Below are positions 7,958-15,685 of a stretch of 41,126 nucleotides of DNA, one piece after another (the first letter of the stretch is position 1; every line of letters starts with the position of its first letter). This DNA comes from Virgibacillus_O xinjiangensis (GTDB lineage Bacteria > Bacillota > Bacilli > Bacillales > Amphibacillaceae): assembly GCF_042643145.1 (NCBI RefSeq), contig NZ_JBHRSA010000053.1:1-41126 (forward strand), given 5' to 3'. A program made the position numbers and the translations under genes. The notes beneath the pieces are model-generated. The model was not told the DNA's origin. It searched no databases and saw only the letters and a program-made list of their open reading frames with translations.

Positions 7958-8168
7958 TTGAAAAATAAAAAGAGACTGTTTATAGCAGGAATTGGTCACG
8001 ATTATTTTCCTTATAGCAATTATGGTGTTTACTACTCCCGCTAAGGACGAATTGGATAAGTGGATATTAAATGAGTATGGAATTGTTTGTGAAAATATTG
8101 GTTGAGAAGTGGAATGTACATCCATTGCTTCACTAACGGATGGGCAAGGATTTACTCAACGACTCTAA
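7958..8168 (+). pseudogene. DUF4359-like gene, frameshift plus stop
   Basis: TTG at 7958 has AGAAGGTG upstream and starts KNKKRLFIAGI. After GGAATT the frame is lost; one base fewer near 7990 would continue as VTIIFLIAIMVFTTPAKDELD and KWILNEYGIVCENIG. TGA then interrupts at about 8103-8105, after which EVECTSIASLTDGQGF continues in frame to TAA at 8166. The single helix followed by TxPxKDELxxW resembles DUF4359 proteins. Two lesions indicate a dead gene unless the sequence is in error. Confidence 0.5.
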
Positions 8169-8334
8169 GGTTATCTCGAAATCGAGTCTTACAGATAAGG
8201 ATGCAATAATTGAACAAAAAGTCCTTCTGTTAAAAAGAGGAATGTTTTTTTTGAGTGAATCGGGGTATATTATGAATAAAGATATCAACAACCAAAGAGA
8301 AAAACTTGTATTATGCACAATGGAGGAATGTTTT

Positions 8335-8535
8335 TTGAACACAGGTACAGTAAAATGGTTTAACGCAGACAAAGGTTTCGGTTTCATCGAAGTTGAAGGT
8401 GGAGACGATGTATTCGTACACTTCTCAGCAATTCAAGGCGAAGGTTTCAAGACTTTAGAAGAAGGTCAACAAGTTACTTTCGATATCGAAGAAGGCAACC
8501 GTGGACCACAAGCAGCTAACGTTGCTAAGCAATAA
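8335..8535 (+). CDS. cold-shock protein (CspA family), TTG start
   Basis: This 66-residue single cold-shock domain binds single-stranded RNA and DNA and acts as an RNA chaperone. RNP1 (KGFGFIEV) and RNP2 (DVFVHFSAI) are intact. It matches the copy at 28674-28874 at 60 of 66 positions. The predicted start is TTG at 8335, with GGAGGA nine to thirteen bases upstream, where the other copy has ATG. The frame stays open upstream to 8140 with an in-frame ATG at 8320, so an N-terminal extension cannot be ruled out, though the family has none. The long leader fits cold-shock mRNA regulation. Confidence 0.93.
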   Translation: MNTGTVKWFNADKGFGFIEVEGGDDVFVHFSAIQGEGFKTLEEGQQVTFDIEEGNRGPQAANVAKQ

Positions 8536-8565
8536 ACTGTAGTGTAAAAGCTCTTCTGTCATGAA

Positions 8566-8880
8566 GTGCACCCCAAAGTTAGAGTCAAAAATCTAACTTT
8601 GGGGTGTTTTATTATGGCTAAGTATAGCTCAACACTTAAGCTTCAAGTTGTGCGGGAGTATCTTGATGGGCCACTTGGGTACACATTATTGGCAAGCACC
8701 CTCCATATCAGTCATTAACATTCTTGTTAATTTTACATGGATTGAAGGGATTATGGTGAAAAAGTGTTCAATTCTATCAAGCGAAAATGGTTAAGTTTAG
8801 TCTAGCAGTTACACCAGTTCATAAAGGAGTGATTATTCATTCCAAATTGTTGGGCTGCCGGAAACTAGATATAGAATAAC
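8566..8880 (+). mobile_element. IS3-family (IS150-like) insertion sequence remnant
   Basis: A left-end-like sequence (TGCACCCCAAAGTTAGAG, 8568-8585) forms a perfect 15-bp inverted repeat, 8569-8583 with 8592-8606, as at the start of many IS150-group elements. ATG at 8614 then starts MAKYSSTLKLQVVREYLDG, the OrfA N-terminus, ending at TAA 8716 after 34 residues. About 8770-8830 could carry a degraded OrfB C-terminus (VQFYQAKM, TPVHK), which is weak. No right end was identified. The element is dead and marks the junction between the AT-rich zone and the GC-richer part. Confidence 0.65.
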
Positions 8881-8905
8881 ATGCTGGGCGAATACCAATA
8901 TGAAC

Positions 8906-8939
8906 AGGAACTTCCTCATTCAGGGAAGTTCCTTTTTTT
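8906..8939 (+). terminator. strong intrinsic terminator
   Basis: AGGAACTTCC pairs with GGAAGTTCCT and is followed by seven T. It separates the IS remnant from the gluconate dehydrogenase-like cluster. Confidence 0.8.
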
Positions 8940-9151
8940 AATATCTAAATATCCAATATGAACTTTCACAAAGTTTTTCAGCGGGCGGTTTTTGGAAGAT
9001 GCTGCAAAAAAATTGGAGAAATATGTTTTTTTATCAAAGAATTGCATACCCTACACATAAATACTGGATAAAACCGGCTGGTGAGACCTTTGATGGAGGA
9101 TCCAGCACTACCTGAAAAGGTGAATCTTTGTATTGGAATGGAGGAATTCAT

Positions 9152-9901
9152 ATGGCAGAAGAACAAGAACAAAAAATTTCCCGGCGGAGATTTATCAAGA
9201 ATACAGGTTATGTAGCCGGTGGAGCGATTGGTGGTGGAATCCTTGGGTCCTTGCTGGGGACGAATCTCCTCGACACCGAGCAGGAAACCGCCCCGGAGAC
9301 GACGGAACAGCAGAATAATTACAACCGCGCCTTGATGTATTTCAAACGACGGGAAGATTTCAATACACTCAGCGCGGCGACAGAGCGGATTTTCCCGGAG
9401 GATGACAATGGTCCAGGTGCCGTTACGCTGGGTGTGCCGTACTTCATCGATCACCAGCTGGCCGGTGCTTACGGGCATAATGACCGGGAGTATATGCAAG
9501 GACCATTCTCACCTGGTACCGATTATCAGGGATACCAGACCAGGCTGCGGAGGCATGAGCTGTTCATGGTAGGAATTCGTGCTCTGAATGACGAGAGCAA
9601 CAAGCGGTTCGATGCATCGTTCGTCGATCTGGAAGGGGACCAGCAGGATGAGATCCTGACCGAATTTGAAAATAATGCGGTCGCTATGAAGGGTGCTACA
9701 TCCTCTACGTTCTTTGAAGAATTGAAATCTGCGACATTGGCAGGAGCCTATTCCGATCCATTGTACGGCGGAAATGCCGATATGGAAGGATGGAAGATGA
9801 AAGAATTTCCTGGCAGCCAAATGAGCTATGTAGAGCAGATCGGTGATGAGGACTTTGTAGAGATGGCTCCGGATGCTCTGACATCCCATACCAATTTTTA
9901 A
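9152..9901 (+). CDS. gluconate 2-dehydrogenase subunit 3 family protein, Tat signal
   Basis: This 249-residue protein is the small-subunit partner of a membrane-associated flavin dehydrogenase. The N-terminus has a twin-arginine signal (SRRRFIKNTG at residues 10-19) followed by a Gly-rich hydrophobic stretch, so folded export by the Tat pathway is expected. The mature part contains FNTLSAATERIFPEDDNGPGAVTLGVPYFIDHQL, typical of the family. The frame is open from 9128, but ATG at 9152 has TGGAGG at ideal spacing. The GMC flavoprotein follows after 27 bp and tatA after that, so the three form an export and enzyme unit; the flavoprotein probably rides out with this subunit. Confidence 0.88.
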   Translation: MAEEQEQKISRRRFIKNTGYVAGGAIGGGILGSLLGTNLLDTEQETAPETTEQQNNYNRALMYFKRREDFNTLSAATERIFPEDDNGPGAVTLGVPYFIDHQLAGAYGHNDREYMQGPFSPGTDYQGYQTRLRRHELFMVGIRALNDESNKRFDASFVDLEGDQQDEILTEFENNAVAMKGATSSTFFEELKSATLAGAYSDPLYGGNADMEGWKMKEFPGSQMSYVEQIGDEDFVEMAPDALTSHTNF

Positions 9902-9928
9902 TCTGACTAACGGAAAAGGAGAATCATA

Positions 9929-11716
9929 ATGGCACAAGAACTCGATAAAGTGGAAGTTGTAACGGTCGGTGTCGGCTGGACCGCCGGTATCATCGCCGCA
10001 GAACTGGGAAAAGCAGGAGTGAAAGTTGTCGGCCTGGAGCGTGGGGAAAACAGGGATACATCCGATTTTCAGATGGTGCATGATGAGTATCGTTATGCAC
10101 TGAGGTATGAGCTGATGCAGGATGCTTCCAGGGAAACTTTGACCTTCCGTAACCATAGGGAGGAGCGAGCACTTCCTATCAGGCAGTGGGGATCTTTCCT
10201 TCCGGGTGAAGGGGTCGGTGGTGCTGGTGTGCACTGGAATGGCCAGACATGGCGCTTTCTTCCATATGACCTGCAGATCAAGACCATGACCGATCAAAAA
10301 TATGGAGCGGATAAGCTGGGCAAAGACTATACCCTGCAAGACTGGGGGATCACGTATGAAGAAATGGAGCCATATTTCTATCAGTTTGAAGCGATAGCCG
10401 GCATCAGTGGAGAGGAAAATCCGATGGGGCCGCCGCGGAGCAATCCATATCCGACCCCGCCGATGAAAAGCACGCCGATCCTCGACAGATTCAAAGAGGC
10501 TGCAGGCAACCTCGGACTGCATCCGTTCATGATGCCTTCCGGTAACCTTTCCGAGAACTATGAAAATCCGGATGGCCAGCAGATCAATGCCTGCCAGTAC
10601 TGCGGATTCTGTGAGCGTTTCGGTTGTGAGTACGGTGCCAAGTCTACACCGAATGTGACGGTTATTCCGACAGCACTGGATACCGGGAACTTCGAGCTTC
10701 GTACGGACGCGGATGTCGTGGAAATCATGCATGACGGACAGAAGGCGACGGGTGTGCGGTATGTCGACTTGAAGTCCGGTGAGGAGTTCATCCAGCCGGC
10801 AGATATTGTGGTTATGACCAGCTATGTGATGAACAATACGAGACTGCTGCTTCAATCCGGCCTAGGCAAACCTTATAATCCGGACGACGGCACAGGCGTC
10901 ATCGGGAAGAACTACTGCTATCAGATCCTGCCAGGGGCCACCGGCTATTTTGAAGATGAGAAATTCAATACGTATATGGGCGCCGGTGCGCTTGGTGCCT
11001 CTGTCGATGATTATAACGGGGACAATTTCGACCACTCCGATCTCGGATTCATCCATGGTGGCGTAATGTCGATCACCCAAACCGGGCGCCGTCCGATCGC
11101 CAACAACCCTGTACCGAACGGAACACCTGGATGGGGATCGGAATTCAAGAAACAATCGCTCCACTATTATCACCGGTCGCTTTCCATCGGGGCGCAAGGT
11201 GCTTCCATGCCACATCGGAGCAATTATATGGACCTGGATCCGACCTATAAAGATGCACACGGGAATCCGCTCCTGCGTCTGAATTACGACTTTACCGAAC
11301 AGGACCGCAAACTGCATGAATACTTATCCGACCGTGCGGCGGAAATCATGGAGGAAATGGGCGCGGACATCGTAGAGAAGGCGACCATGCCGGACCACTA
11401 TGACATTGTCCCATACCAGACCACCCATAATACCGGCGGAGTCATCATGGGTGACGATCCGGAAACTTCCGCAGTCAACAACTACCTGCAGATGTGGGAC
11501 CATGAGAATGTCTTCGTCGTCGGTGCTTCCGCGTTCGCCCACAATGGCGGCTACAACCCGACAGGAACAGTCGGTGCGCTTGCCTACCGTGCAGCAGAAG
11601 GTATTCTGCAGTACAGGGAAAGTGGCGGTGGACAGCTCGTCCAGGCTAAACAGAAAAGCAAGCTTGCAAAAAAATATAAGGAAGCCGAGAAGAAGAAGAA
11701 TCGGAGACTTGCCTGA
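9929..11716 (+). CDS. GMC-family flavin oxidoreductase (gluconate dehydrogenase large-subunit type)
   Basis: This 595-residue FAD enzyme of the glucose-methanol-choline family probably oxidises a sugar or polyol and passes electrons to the respiratory chain. The dinucleotide-binding start reads VTVGVGWTAGIIAAELGKAG, with GxGxxA instead of GxGxxG, followed by the acidic strand end VVGLERG. The GEGVGGAGVHWNG segment lies near 93-105. Four cysteines at 222, 225, 228 and 233 (CQYCGFCERFGC) could hold an iron-sulfur cluster. Active-site motifs HNTGG (H500) and AHNGGYNPTGT (H538) are intact. It has no signal of its own, consistent with co-export with the upstream Tat subunit. ATG at 9929 follows AAAGGAG. 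The true substrate is unknown. Confidence 0.88.
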   Translation: MAQELDKVEVVTVGVGWTAGIIAAELGKAGVKVVGLERGENRDTSDFQMVHDEYRYALRYELMQDASRETLTFRNHREERALPIRQWGSFLPGEGVGGAGVHWNGQTWRFLPYDLQIKTMTDQKYGADKLGKDYTLQDWGITYEEMEPYFYQFEAIAGISGEENPMGPPRSNPYPTPPMKSTPILDRFKEAAGNLGLHPFMMPSGNLSENYENPDGQQINACQYCGFCERFGCEYGAKSTPNVTVIPTALDTGNFELRTDADVVEIMHDGQKATGVRYVDLKSGEEFIQPADIVVMTSYVMNNTRLLLQSGLGKPYNPDDGTGVIGKNYCYQILPGATGYFEDEKFNTYMGAGALGASVDDYNGDNFDHSDLGFIHGGVMSITQTGRRPIANNPVPNGTPGWGSEFKKQSLHYYHRSLSIGAQGASMPHRSNYMDLDPTYKDAHGNPLLRLNYDFTEQDRKLHEYLSDRAAEIMEEMGADIVEKATMPDHYDIVPYQTTHNTGGVIMGDDPETSAVNNYLQMWDHENVFVVGASAFAHNGGYNPTGTVGALAYRAAEGILQYRESGGGQLVQAKQKSKLAKKYKEAEKKKNRRLA

Positions 11717-11757
11717 TGGTGAGGCGCCAGCAGTACATGTAGGAGGGCGGTAATGCC

Positions 11758-11970
11758 ATGGGATTTACGAATATAGGAATACCGGGGTTGATCCTCATCC
11801 TGATCATCTCCTTGATCATTTTCGGACCGAAGAAGCTGCCGGAAATAGGAAAAGCCTTCGGGCAGACCCTGTCTGAATTCAAAACATCAGCAAACAGCCT
11901 GATGAGTGACGAAGAAACACAAGCAGAGAAAGACGCCCAGCCCGAGTCTGATAAGGGTAGCAACATATGA
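11758..11970 (+). CDS. tatA: Sec-independent translocase subunit TatA
   Basis: This 70-residue TatA-type protein has one N-terminal transmembrane helix (IPGLILILIISLIIFGP), the conserved FGPKKLPEIGKAFG amphipathic helix (about 22-35) and an acidic tail. It oligomerises to form the pore of the twin-arginine pathway. No tatC is present in the window, so it must work with a TatC encoded elsewhere. Its place behind a Tat substrate and that substrate's flavoprotein suggests a dedicated TatA. ATG at 11758 has AGGAGGGCGG upstream. Confidence 0.93.
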   Translation: MGFTNIGIPGLILILIISLIIFGPKKLPEIGKAFGQTLSEFKTSANSLMSDEETQAEKDAQPESDKGSNI

Positions 11971-11980
11971 GGCTTTATGG

Positions 11981-12012
11981 AAAGGCGGACAGCAATGGCT
12001 GTCCGCTTTTTT
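11981..12012 (+). terminator. intrinsic terminator after tatA
   Basis: AAAGGCGGACAGC (11981-11993) pairs with GCTGTCCGCTTTT (11998-12010) around a 4-nt loop, ending in a T run. Tandem array 1 begins about 60 bp downstream. Confidence 0.9.
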
Positions 12013-12070
12013 GGGTGGTGACGGTGCGGAATGGGGGATAAGGGGGGTTCTGGTGATAATGCGGGGGGAT

Positions 12071-12935
12071 CTGGCGATAACTGGATTCTCCTGCTGATAA
12101 TGCGGAGCACCTGGCGATAACTGGATTCTCCTGCTGATACCGCCGCGCACCTGGCGATAAACGGATTCTCCTGCTGATAATGCGGAGCACCTGGCGATAA
12201 ACGGATTCTTCTGCTGATACCGCAGTGCACCTGGCGATAAACGGATTCTCCTGCTGATATCGCTGAGCACGGGGCGATAAATAGGTTCTCCTGCTGATAT
12301 CGCGGTGGACCTGGTGATAATTTGATTCTCCTGCTGATATCGCGGTGGACCTGGTGATAATTTGATTCTCCTGCTGATATCGCGGTGGACCTAGCGATAA
12401 ATCGATTCTTCTGCTGATACCGCGGAGCACCTGGCGATAAACGGATTCTCCTGCTGATATTGTAGCGCACCTGGCGATAAGTAGGTTCTCCTGCTGATAC
12501 CGCAGTGCACCTGGCGATAAACGGATTCTCCTGCTGATATCGCTGAGCACAGGGCGATAAACGGATTCTTCTGCTGATACCGCGGAGCACCTGGCGATAA
12601 ACGGATTCTCCTGCTGATATTGTAGCGCACCTGGCGATAAATAGATTCTTCTGCTGATACCGCAGTGCACCTGGCGATAAACGGATTCTCCTGCTGATAT
12701 CGCTGAGCACGGGGCGATAACTGGATTCTCCTGCTGATACCGCAGCGCACTTGGCGATAAGCTGATTCTCCTGCTGATACTGCAGCGCATCTGGCGATAA
12801 GCTGATTCTTCTGCTGATATTGCGGCGCACCTTGCGATAAATTGGTTCTCCTGCTGATATCGCAGCGCACTTGGCGATAAGCTGATTCTCCTGCTGATAC
12901 TGCAGCGCATCTGGCGATAAGCTGATTCCCCTAAC
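12071..12935. repeat. tandem array 1: 22 units of 40 bp (two 20-bp monomers each)
   Basis: GCGATAA or a close variant recurs exactly every 40 bp from 12071 to 12911. A unit is ACCTGGCGATAA plus about 8 bp, then CTCCTGCTGATA plus about 8 bp, so the two halves are related 20-bp monomers. Differences fall mainly in the linkers. Units starting 12431 and 12591 are identical, as are those starting 12511 and 12671, showing a 160-bp segmental duplication. Units at 12751 and 12871 are also identical (120 bp). A few degraded monomers lie at 12045-12070. No spacers and no adjacent cas-like or transposase gene are visible. Forty is not divisible by three, which explains the long stop-free minus-strand frames here. 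Confidence 0.95.
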
Positions 12936-13077
12936 GCATGGTATAAATTTTCCCAGCCTCCCAGAAGAAGCCAGTTTAGTGGAAAATAGAATCGGAAATA
13001 TAGAGAAAGCAAAAGATGATTTATGTTGAAATGATCATGCATGGAAGAAAATCTCGATATAAAGGTGGCTGATTCGG

Positions 13078-13395
13078 ATGGGGGCCTATCTGTTACTGGG
13101 AATATCCATCCTGCTGGAAGTATTCGGTTCTACGATGCTCAGATTGTCCAATGGTTTTACGAGAGTGCTGCCTGTGATGGGAGTGATTGCTGGCTTCGGC
13201 ACGGGCTTCTATTTGTTGTCGATTACACTGGAACACTTGCCCCTATCGCTTGTATATGCCACGTGGAGCGGTGTCGGGACTGTTCTCACCGCTCTTGCGG
13301 GTGTCTTCTTTTTCAAGGAAAAGATCAACCGGCAGGGAGTGATGGGAATCGGTCTGCTTGTCATCGGGGTGCTGATGATGAATTTGGCGAATTAG
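13078..13395 (+). CDS. SMR-family efflux protein, first subunit of a pair
   Basis: This 105-residue small multidrug resistance protein has four transmembrane helices. The essential Glu (E14 in ISILLEVFGST) that couples drug and proton transport is present, as are the family motifs LVYATWSGVGTVLTAL and FFKEKIN. Paired SMR genes such as EbrAB in B. subtilis form heterodimers; this protein is EbrA-like in length and sequence. The partner begins 14 bp downstream. ATG at 13078 follows AAAGGTGG. No guanidine-riboswitch-like leader was seen upstream. Confidence 0.9.
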   Translation: MGAYLLLGISILLEVFGSTMLRLSNGFTRVLPVMGVIAGFGTGFYLLSITLEHLPLSLVYATWSGVGTVLTALAGVFFFKEKINRQGVMGIGLLVIGVLMMNLAN

Positions 13396-13408
13396 GAGGT
13401 AATGCATC

Positions 13409-13768
13409 ATGAAAGGGTTATTGCTGTTGGCAATTACCATCATCTCAGAAGTTTTTGCTTCCACCATGTTGAAATTGTCGGAAGGGTTCACCAATCCACT
13501 GCCGACCATCGGCGTAATTTTGGGATTTCTGAATGCCTTCGTATTTCTCAGCTTGACTCTCAAAAGCATGCAGCTGTCCACCGCATATGCTGCCTGGTCG
13601 GGAGTGGGGACGGCTCTGATTTCTATTGTGGGTGTTGTGCTGTTCCAGGAGCATTTCAATGCGGTGAAGCTGGCAGGGCTGCTGTTTGTCATTACAGGGA
13701 TCGTATTGCTGAGCCTTTCAGAAGAAAAAGCGCAAGCAGCGGACCATGCATCCGCGAAAAGCAGATGA
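13409..13768 (+). CDS. SMR-family efflux protein, second subunit of a pair
   Basis: This 119-residue partner of the preceding protein has four helices, with Glu13 in the ITIISEVFAST segment and the signature TAYAAWSGVGTALISIVG. The hydrophilic C-terminal tail (EEKAQAADHASAKSR) makes it longer than its partner, as in EbrB-type subunits. ATG at 13409 has AGGAGGTAAT upstream. Together the pair should export cationic compounds in exchange for protons, in opposite membrane orientations. A terminator follows at 13821. Confidence 0.9.
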   Translation: MKGLLLLAITIISEVFASTMLKLSEGFTNPLPTIGVILGFLNAFVFLSLTLKSMQLSTAYAAWSGVGTALISIVGVVLFQEHFNAVKLAGLLFVITGIVLLSLSEEKAQAADHASAKSR

Positions 13769-13820
13769 TTTTTGCGTGGAACCGTGTATCCATTGGCTAT
13801 CCTCGGGTCAGAAGTACGAA

Positions 13821-13857
13821 AATACACTTGGAATGATTGGTTCCAAGTGTATTTTTT
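13821..13857 (+). terminator. intrinsic terminator (probably bidirectional)
   Basis: AATACACTTGGAA (13821-13833) is a perfect inverted repeat of TTCCAAGTGTATT (13841-13853), followed by TTTTT. It lies between the SMR pair and the convergent DUF3243 gene. Confidence 0.9.
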
Positions 13858-13868
13858 ATCTCTTATTC

Positions 13869-14183
13869 TTACTTTTCATCGACAAGGCGGACAAGCATGC
13901 GGGCTAGTCCTTTTTGCAGATCTGTATCGCCAACCTTCCATAACGCCTGAAGCAGCTTTTCCTCACGGGTACGTGGTTCTTCATGCTTGGCGAGATAATC
14001 GGCGATCTTCTCTGCGCCTTTGGTCAGTTTATCTTCATTCAATCCCATTTTCTTGCCTAGTTCCATTTTGTCTTCCAGGTAGTTGGTAAAGCGGTCGAAG
14101 TTCTGCAGGATGTCATCCTTCTTGTCTTCATCAATGCTGGTTACTTCCCGGTCGATGTAGACATTTGTCCTGTTGTCTCCCAT
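13869..14183 (-). CDS. DUF3243 family protein (YmfJ-like)
   Basis: This 104-residue soluble protein matches the DUF3243 family that includes B. subtilis YmfJ. The characteristic pieces are FDRFTNYLEDKMELGKKMGL, KIADYLAKHEEPRTREEKLL and ALWKVGDTDLQKGLARMLVRLV. The family has no established function. The first 15 residues (MGDNRTNVYIDREVT) extend beyond the usual family start, but ATG at 14183 has a perfect AAGGAGGT site. Confidence 0.85.
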   Translation of the reverse strand: MGDNRTNVYIDREVTSIDEDKKDDILQNFDRFTNYLEDKMELGKKMGLNEDKLTKGAEKIADYLAKHEEPRTREEKLLQALWKVGDTDLQKGLARMLVRLVDEK

Positions 14184-14287
14184 TCTTTACCTCCTTTTTG
14201 AAGATGTATAGAGCGATGCCCCACACGATGGGGAAGATAAACCATCAATTGAAGCAAATACGCTCACCATTCCTTTTTTTTCTGATA

Positions 14288-14296
14288 TGCTATAAT
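14288..14296 (+). promoter_or_regulatory. extended -10 promoter for the YczE-type gene
   Basis: TGCTATAAT is an extended -10 element (TGn plus TATAAT). No good -35 is seen. It predicts a leader of about 110 nt before ATG 14411. Confidence 0.5.
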
Positions 14297-14410
14297 AGAT
14301 ATTTGATTGATTGGACTGATTTTTACACGATGGTTGTTTGGAAAGGCCCAACGCCTAAGGGAAAAACCAATCATATGGAAGAAATCTATTACTATTAGAA
14401 AGAAAGAGGG

Positions 14411-15070
14411 ATGTTTGAATTGGTACATATGTTGCGCTGGTCTGTTTATCTTATTGGTATCATGATTTTCAGTTTGGGGATCAGCATAACCATCAATATG
14501 CAGCATCTGGGCATCCATCCATGGGATGTTTTGAATGTTGCGTTTTATGATAAGGTGGGATTGTCCGTCGGTTCATGGGCGATCATCATTTCCTTTGTGC
14601 TGATCGTCATCTCCTGGATTCTCGATAAATCCTATATCAAATTGGGGACGTTCCTGAATGCCGTGCTAGTTGGGGCGTTCGTGGATTTGTATCTCTGGCT
14701 CGGTTTTCTGCCGACAGCGTCCAGCACCTGGATGGATATATTGGTGATCATCACAGGAATTGTGGTGATGGGAATTGGCGGCGGGTTCTATAACGCAGCG
14801 GGAGTAGGATCCGGTCCAAGGGATGGCTTCATGCTGTCGATCTCCGATAAAACAGGTGCTTCCATCGGAAAGGTGCGCATCATCACCGAAACCACTGTAC
14901 TGGTGCTCGGACTTTTCTTGGGAGGCCCGGTATTCATATTTACATTCATTTTCACCTTCATCCAAAGTCCGCTGTTCCAGTATACCTATCTGCACATGGG
15001 GCGTATGGTGGATCGAATGGATGAAAGTTTCCGAAAAAAGACTGTCGCTGATACCAGCAAAATTGGATAA
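14411..15070 (+). CDS. YczE/YyaS/YitT-type integral membrane protein
   Basis: This 219-residue protein has five predicted transmembrane segments. It carries family features: ISITINMQHLGIHPWDVLNV after the first helix, GGGFYNAAGVGSGPRDGFML near 120-140, and GKVRIITETTVLVLGLFLGGP. The length fits B. subtilis YczE (about 215). The molecular role of the family is not settled. ATG at 14411 has AGAAAGAGGG upstream. A terminator follows directly, then tandem array 2. Confidence 0.85.
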   Translation: MFELVHMLRWSVYLIGIMIFSLGISITINMQHLGIHPWDVLNVAFYDKVGLSVGSWAIIISFVLIVISWILDKSYIKLGTFLNAVLVGAFVDLYLWLGFLPTASSTWMDILVIITGIVVMGIGGGFYNAAGVGSGPRDGFMLSISDKTGASIGKVRIITETTVLVLGLFLGGPVFIFTFIFTFIQSPLFQYTYLHMGRMVDRMDESFRKKTVADTSKIG

Positions 15071-15076
15071 GACGAG

Positions 15077-15115
15077 AATTCCCCCCTGGAGAATTGTTCT
15101 TCAGGGGGATTTTTA
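15077..15115 (+). terminator. intrinsic terminator
   Basis: GAATTCCCCCCTGGAGAA pairs with TTCTTCAGGGGGATTT around a short loop, followed by a T run. Tandem array 2 starts about 40 bp downstream. Confidence 0.85.
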
Positions 15116-15152
15116 TATAATGACCATGCGCGCCGGGGGGATAAAGAAGTTG

Positions 15153-15610
15153 TACTGGCGATATCGCGGCGCACCTAGCGATAAGTGAATTCTCCAGCGG
15201 ATATCGCCATGCACCTGGCGATAAGTAAAATCTCCTGCCGATAATTCGGAGCACCTAGCGATAAGTGAATTCTCCAGCGGATATCGCCATGCACCTGGCG
15301 ATAAGTAAAATCTCCTGCCGATAATTCGGAGCACCTAGCGATAAGTGAATTCTCCAGCGGATATCGCGGCGCACCTAGCGATAAATGAATTCTCCTGCCG
15401 ATAAAGCAGCACACCTAGCGATAAGTGAACTCTCCAGCGGATAAAGCGGAGCACCTAGCGATAAATGAATTCTCCTGCCGATAATTCGGAGCACCTAGCG
15501 ATAAGTGAATTCTCCAGCGGATATCGCCATGCACCTGGCGATAAATGAATTCTCCTGCCGATAAAGCGTCGCACCTGCCGATAACCGCCCTCCTCCTGCC
15601 GATATCCCCG
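15153..15610. repeat. tandem array 2: about 11 units of 40 bp
   Basis: GCACCTAGCG or GCACCTGGCG recurs exactly every 40 bp from 15171 to 15571. Two monomer pairs alternate, CACCTAGCGATAA with CTCCAGCGGATA, and CACCTGGCGATAA with CTCCTGCCGATA, giving an 80-bp higher-order unit. Positions 15171-15250 and 15251-15330 are identical. Same architecture and orientation as array 1 but a distinct, internally homogeneous sequence. The end decays near 15600. Confidence 0.93.
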
Positions 15611-15685
15611 CAAAGTTTCCACTCCACGCTGTTTCCCATCAGCGCAGCCCCCACGCTCCACCTGAAGCGGGAAGAGGGTTCTCCG

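Noticed and set aside
8127..8150. Another copy of the dispersed AT-zone repeat (CTTCACTAACGGATGGGC)
   Set aside because: The match lies inside the DUF4359-like coding remnant, where the same bases encode SLTDGQG; likely chance similarity.
9509..10855. 448-residue minus-strand frame opposite the gluconate dehydrogenase-like genes
   Set aside because: Shadow of well-supported plus-strand genes; no family motif and no ribosome site.
12071..12935. CRISPR array
   Set aside because: Units are contiguous 40-bp repeats made of related halves; there are no unique spacers, no CRISPR-type repeat and no cas genes.
11646..13042. Very long minus-strand open frames (up to 394 residues) with a 40-residue repeat containing RYQQENPFIARC
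   Set aside because: They are by-products of the 40-bp array, which has few stops on that strand in any frame. They overlap each other, lack ribosome sites and run across tatA and the SMR promoter region.
12940..13077. Guanidine riboswitch upstream of the SMR pair
   Set aside because: Paired SMR genes are sometimes controlled by this riboswitch, but no matching conserved loop sequence is visible.
13772..14089. 105-residue plus-strand frame opposite the DUF3243 gene
   Set aside because: Antisense to a gene with a perfect ribosome site and family match; no independent support.
14958..15661. Minus-strand frames of 62-98 residues with repeated RWRIHLSLGAP-like sequence
   Set aside because: Generated by array 2; overlapping frames of the same DNA with no ribosome sites.
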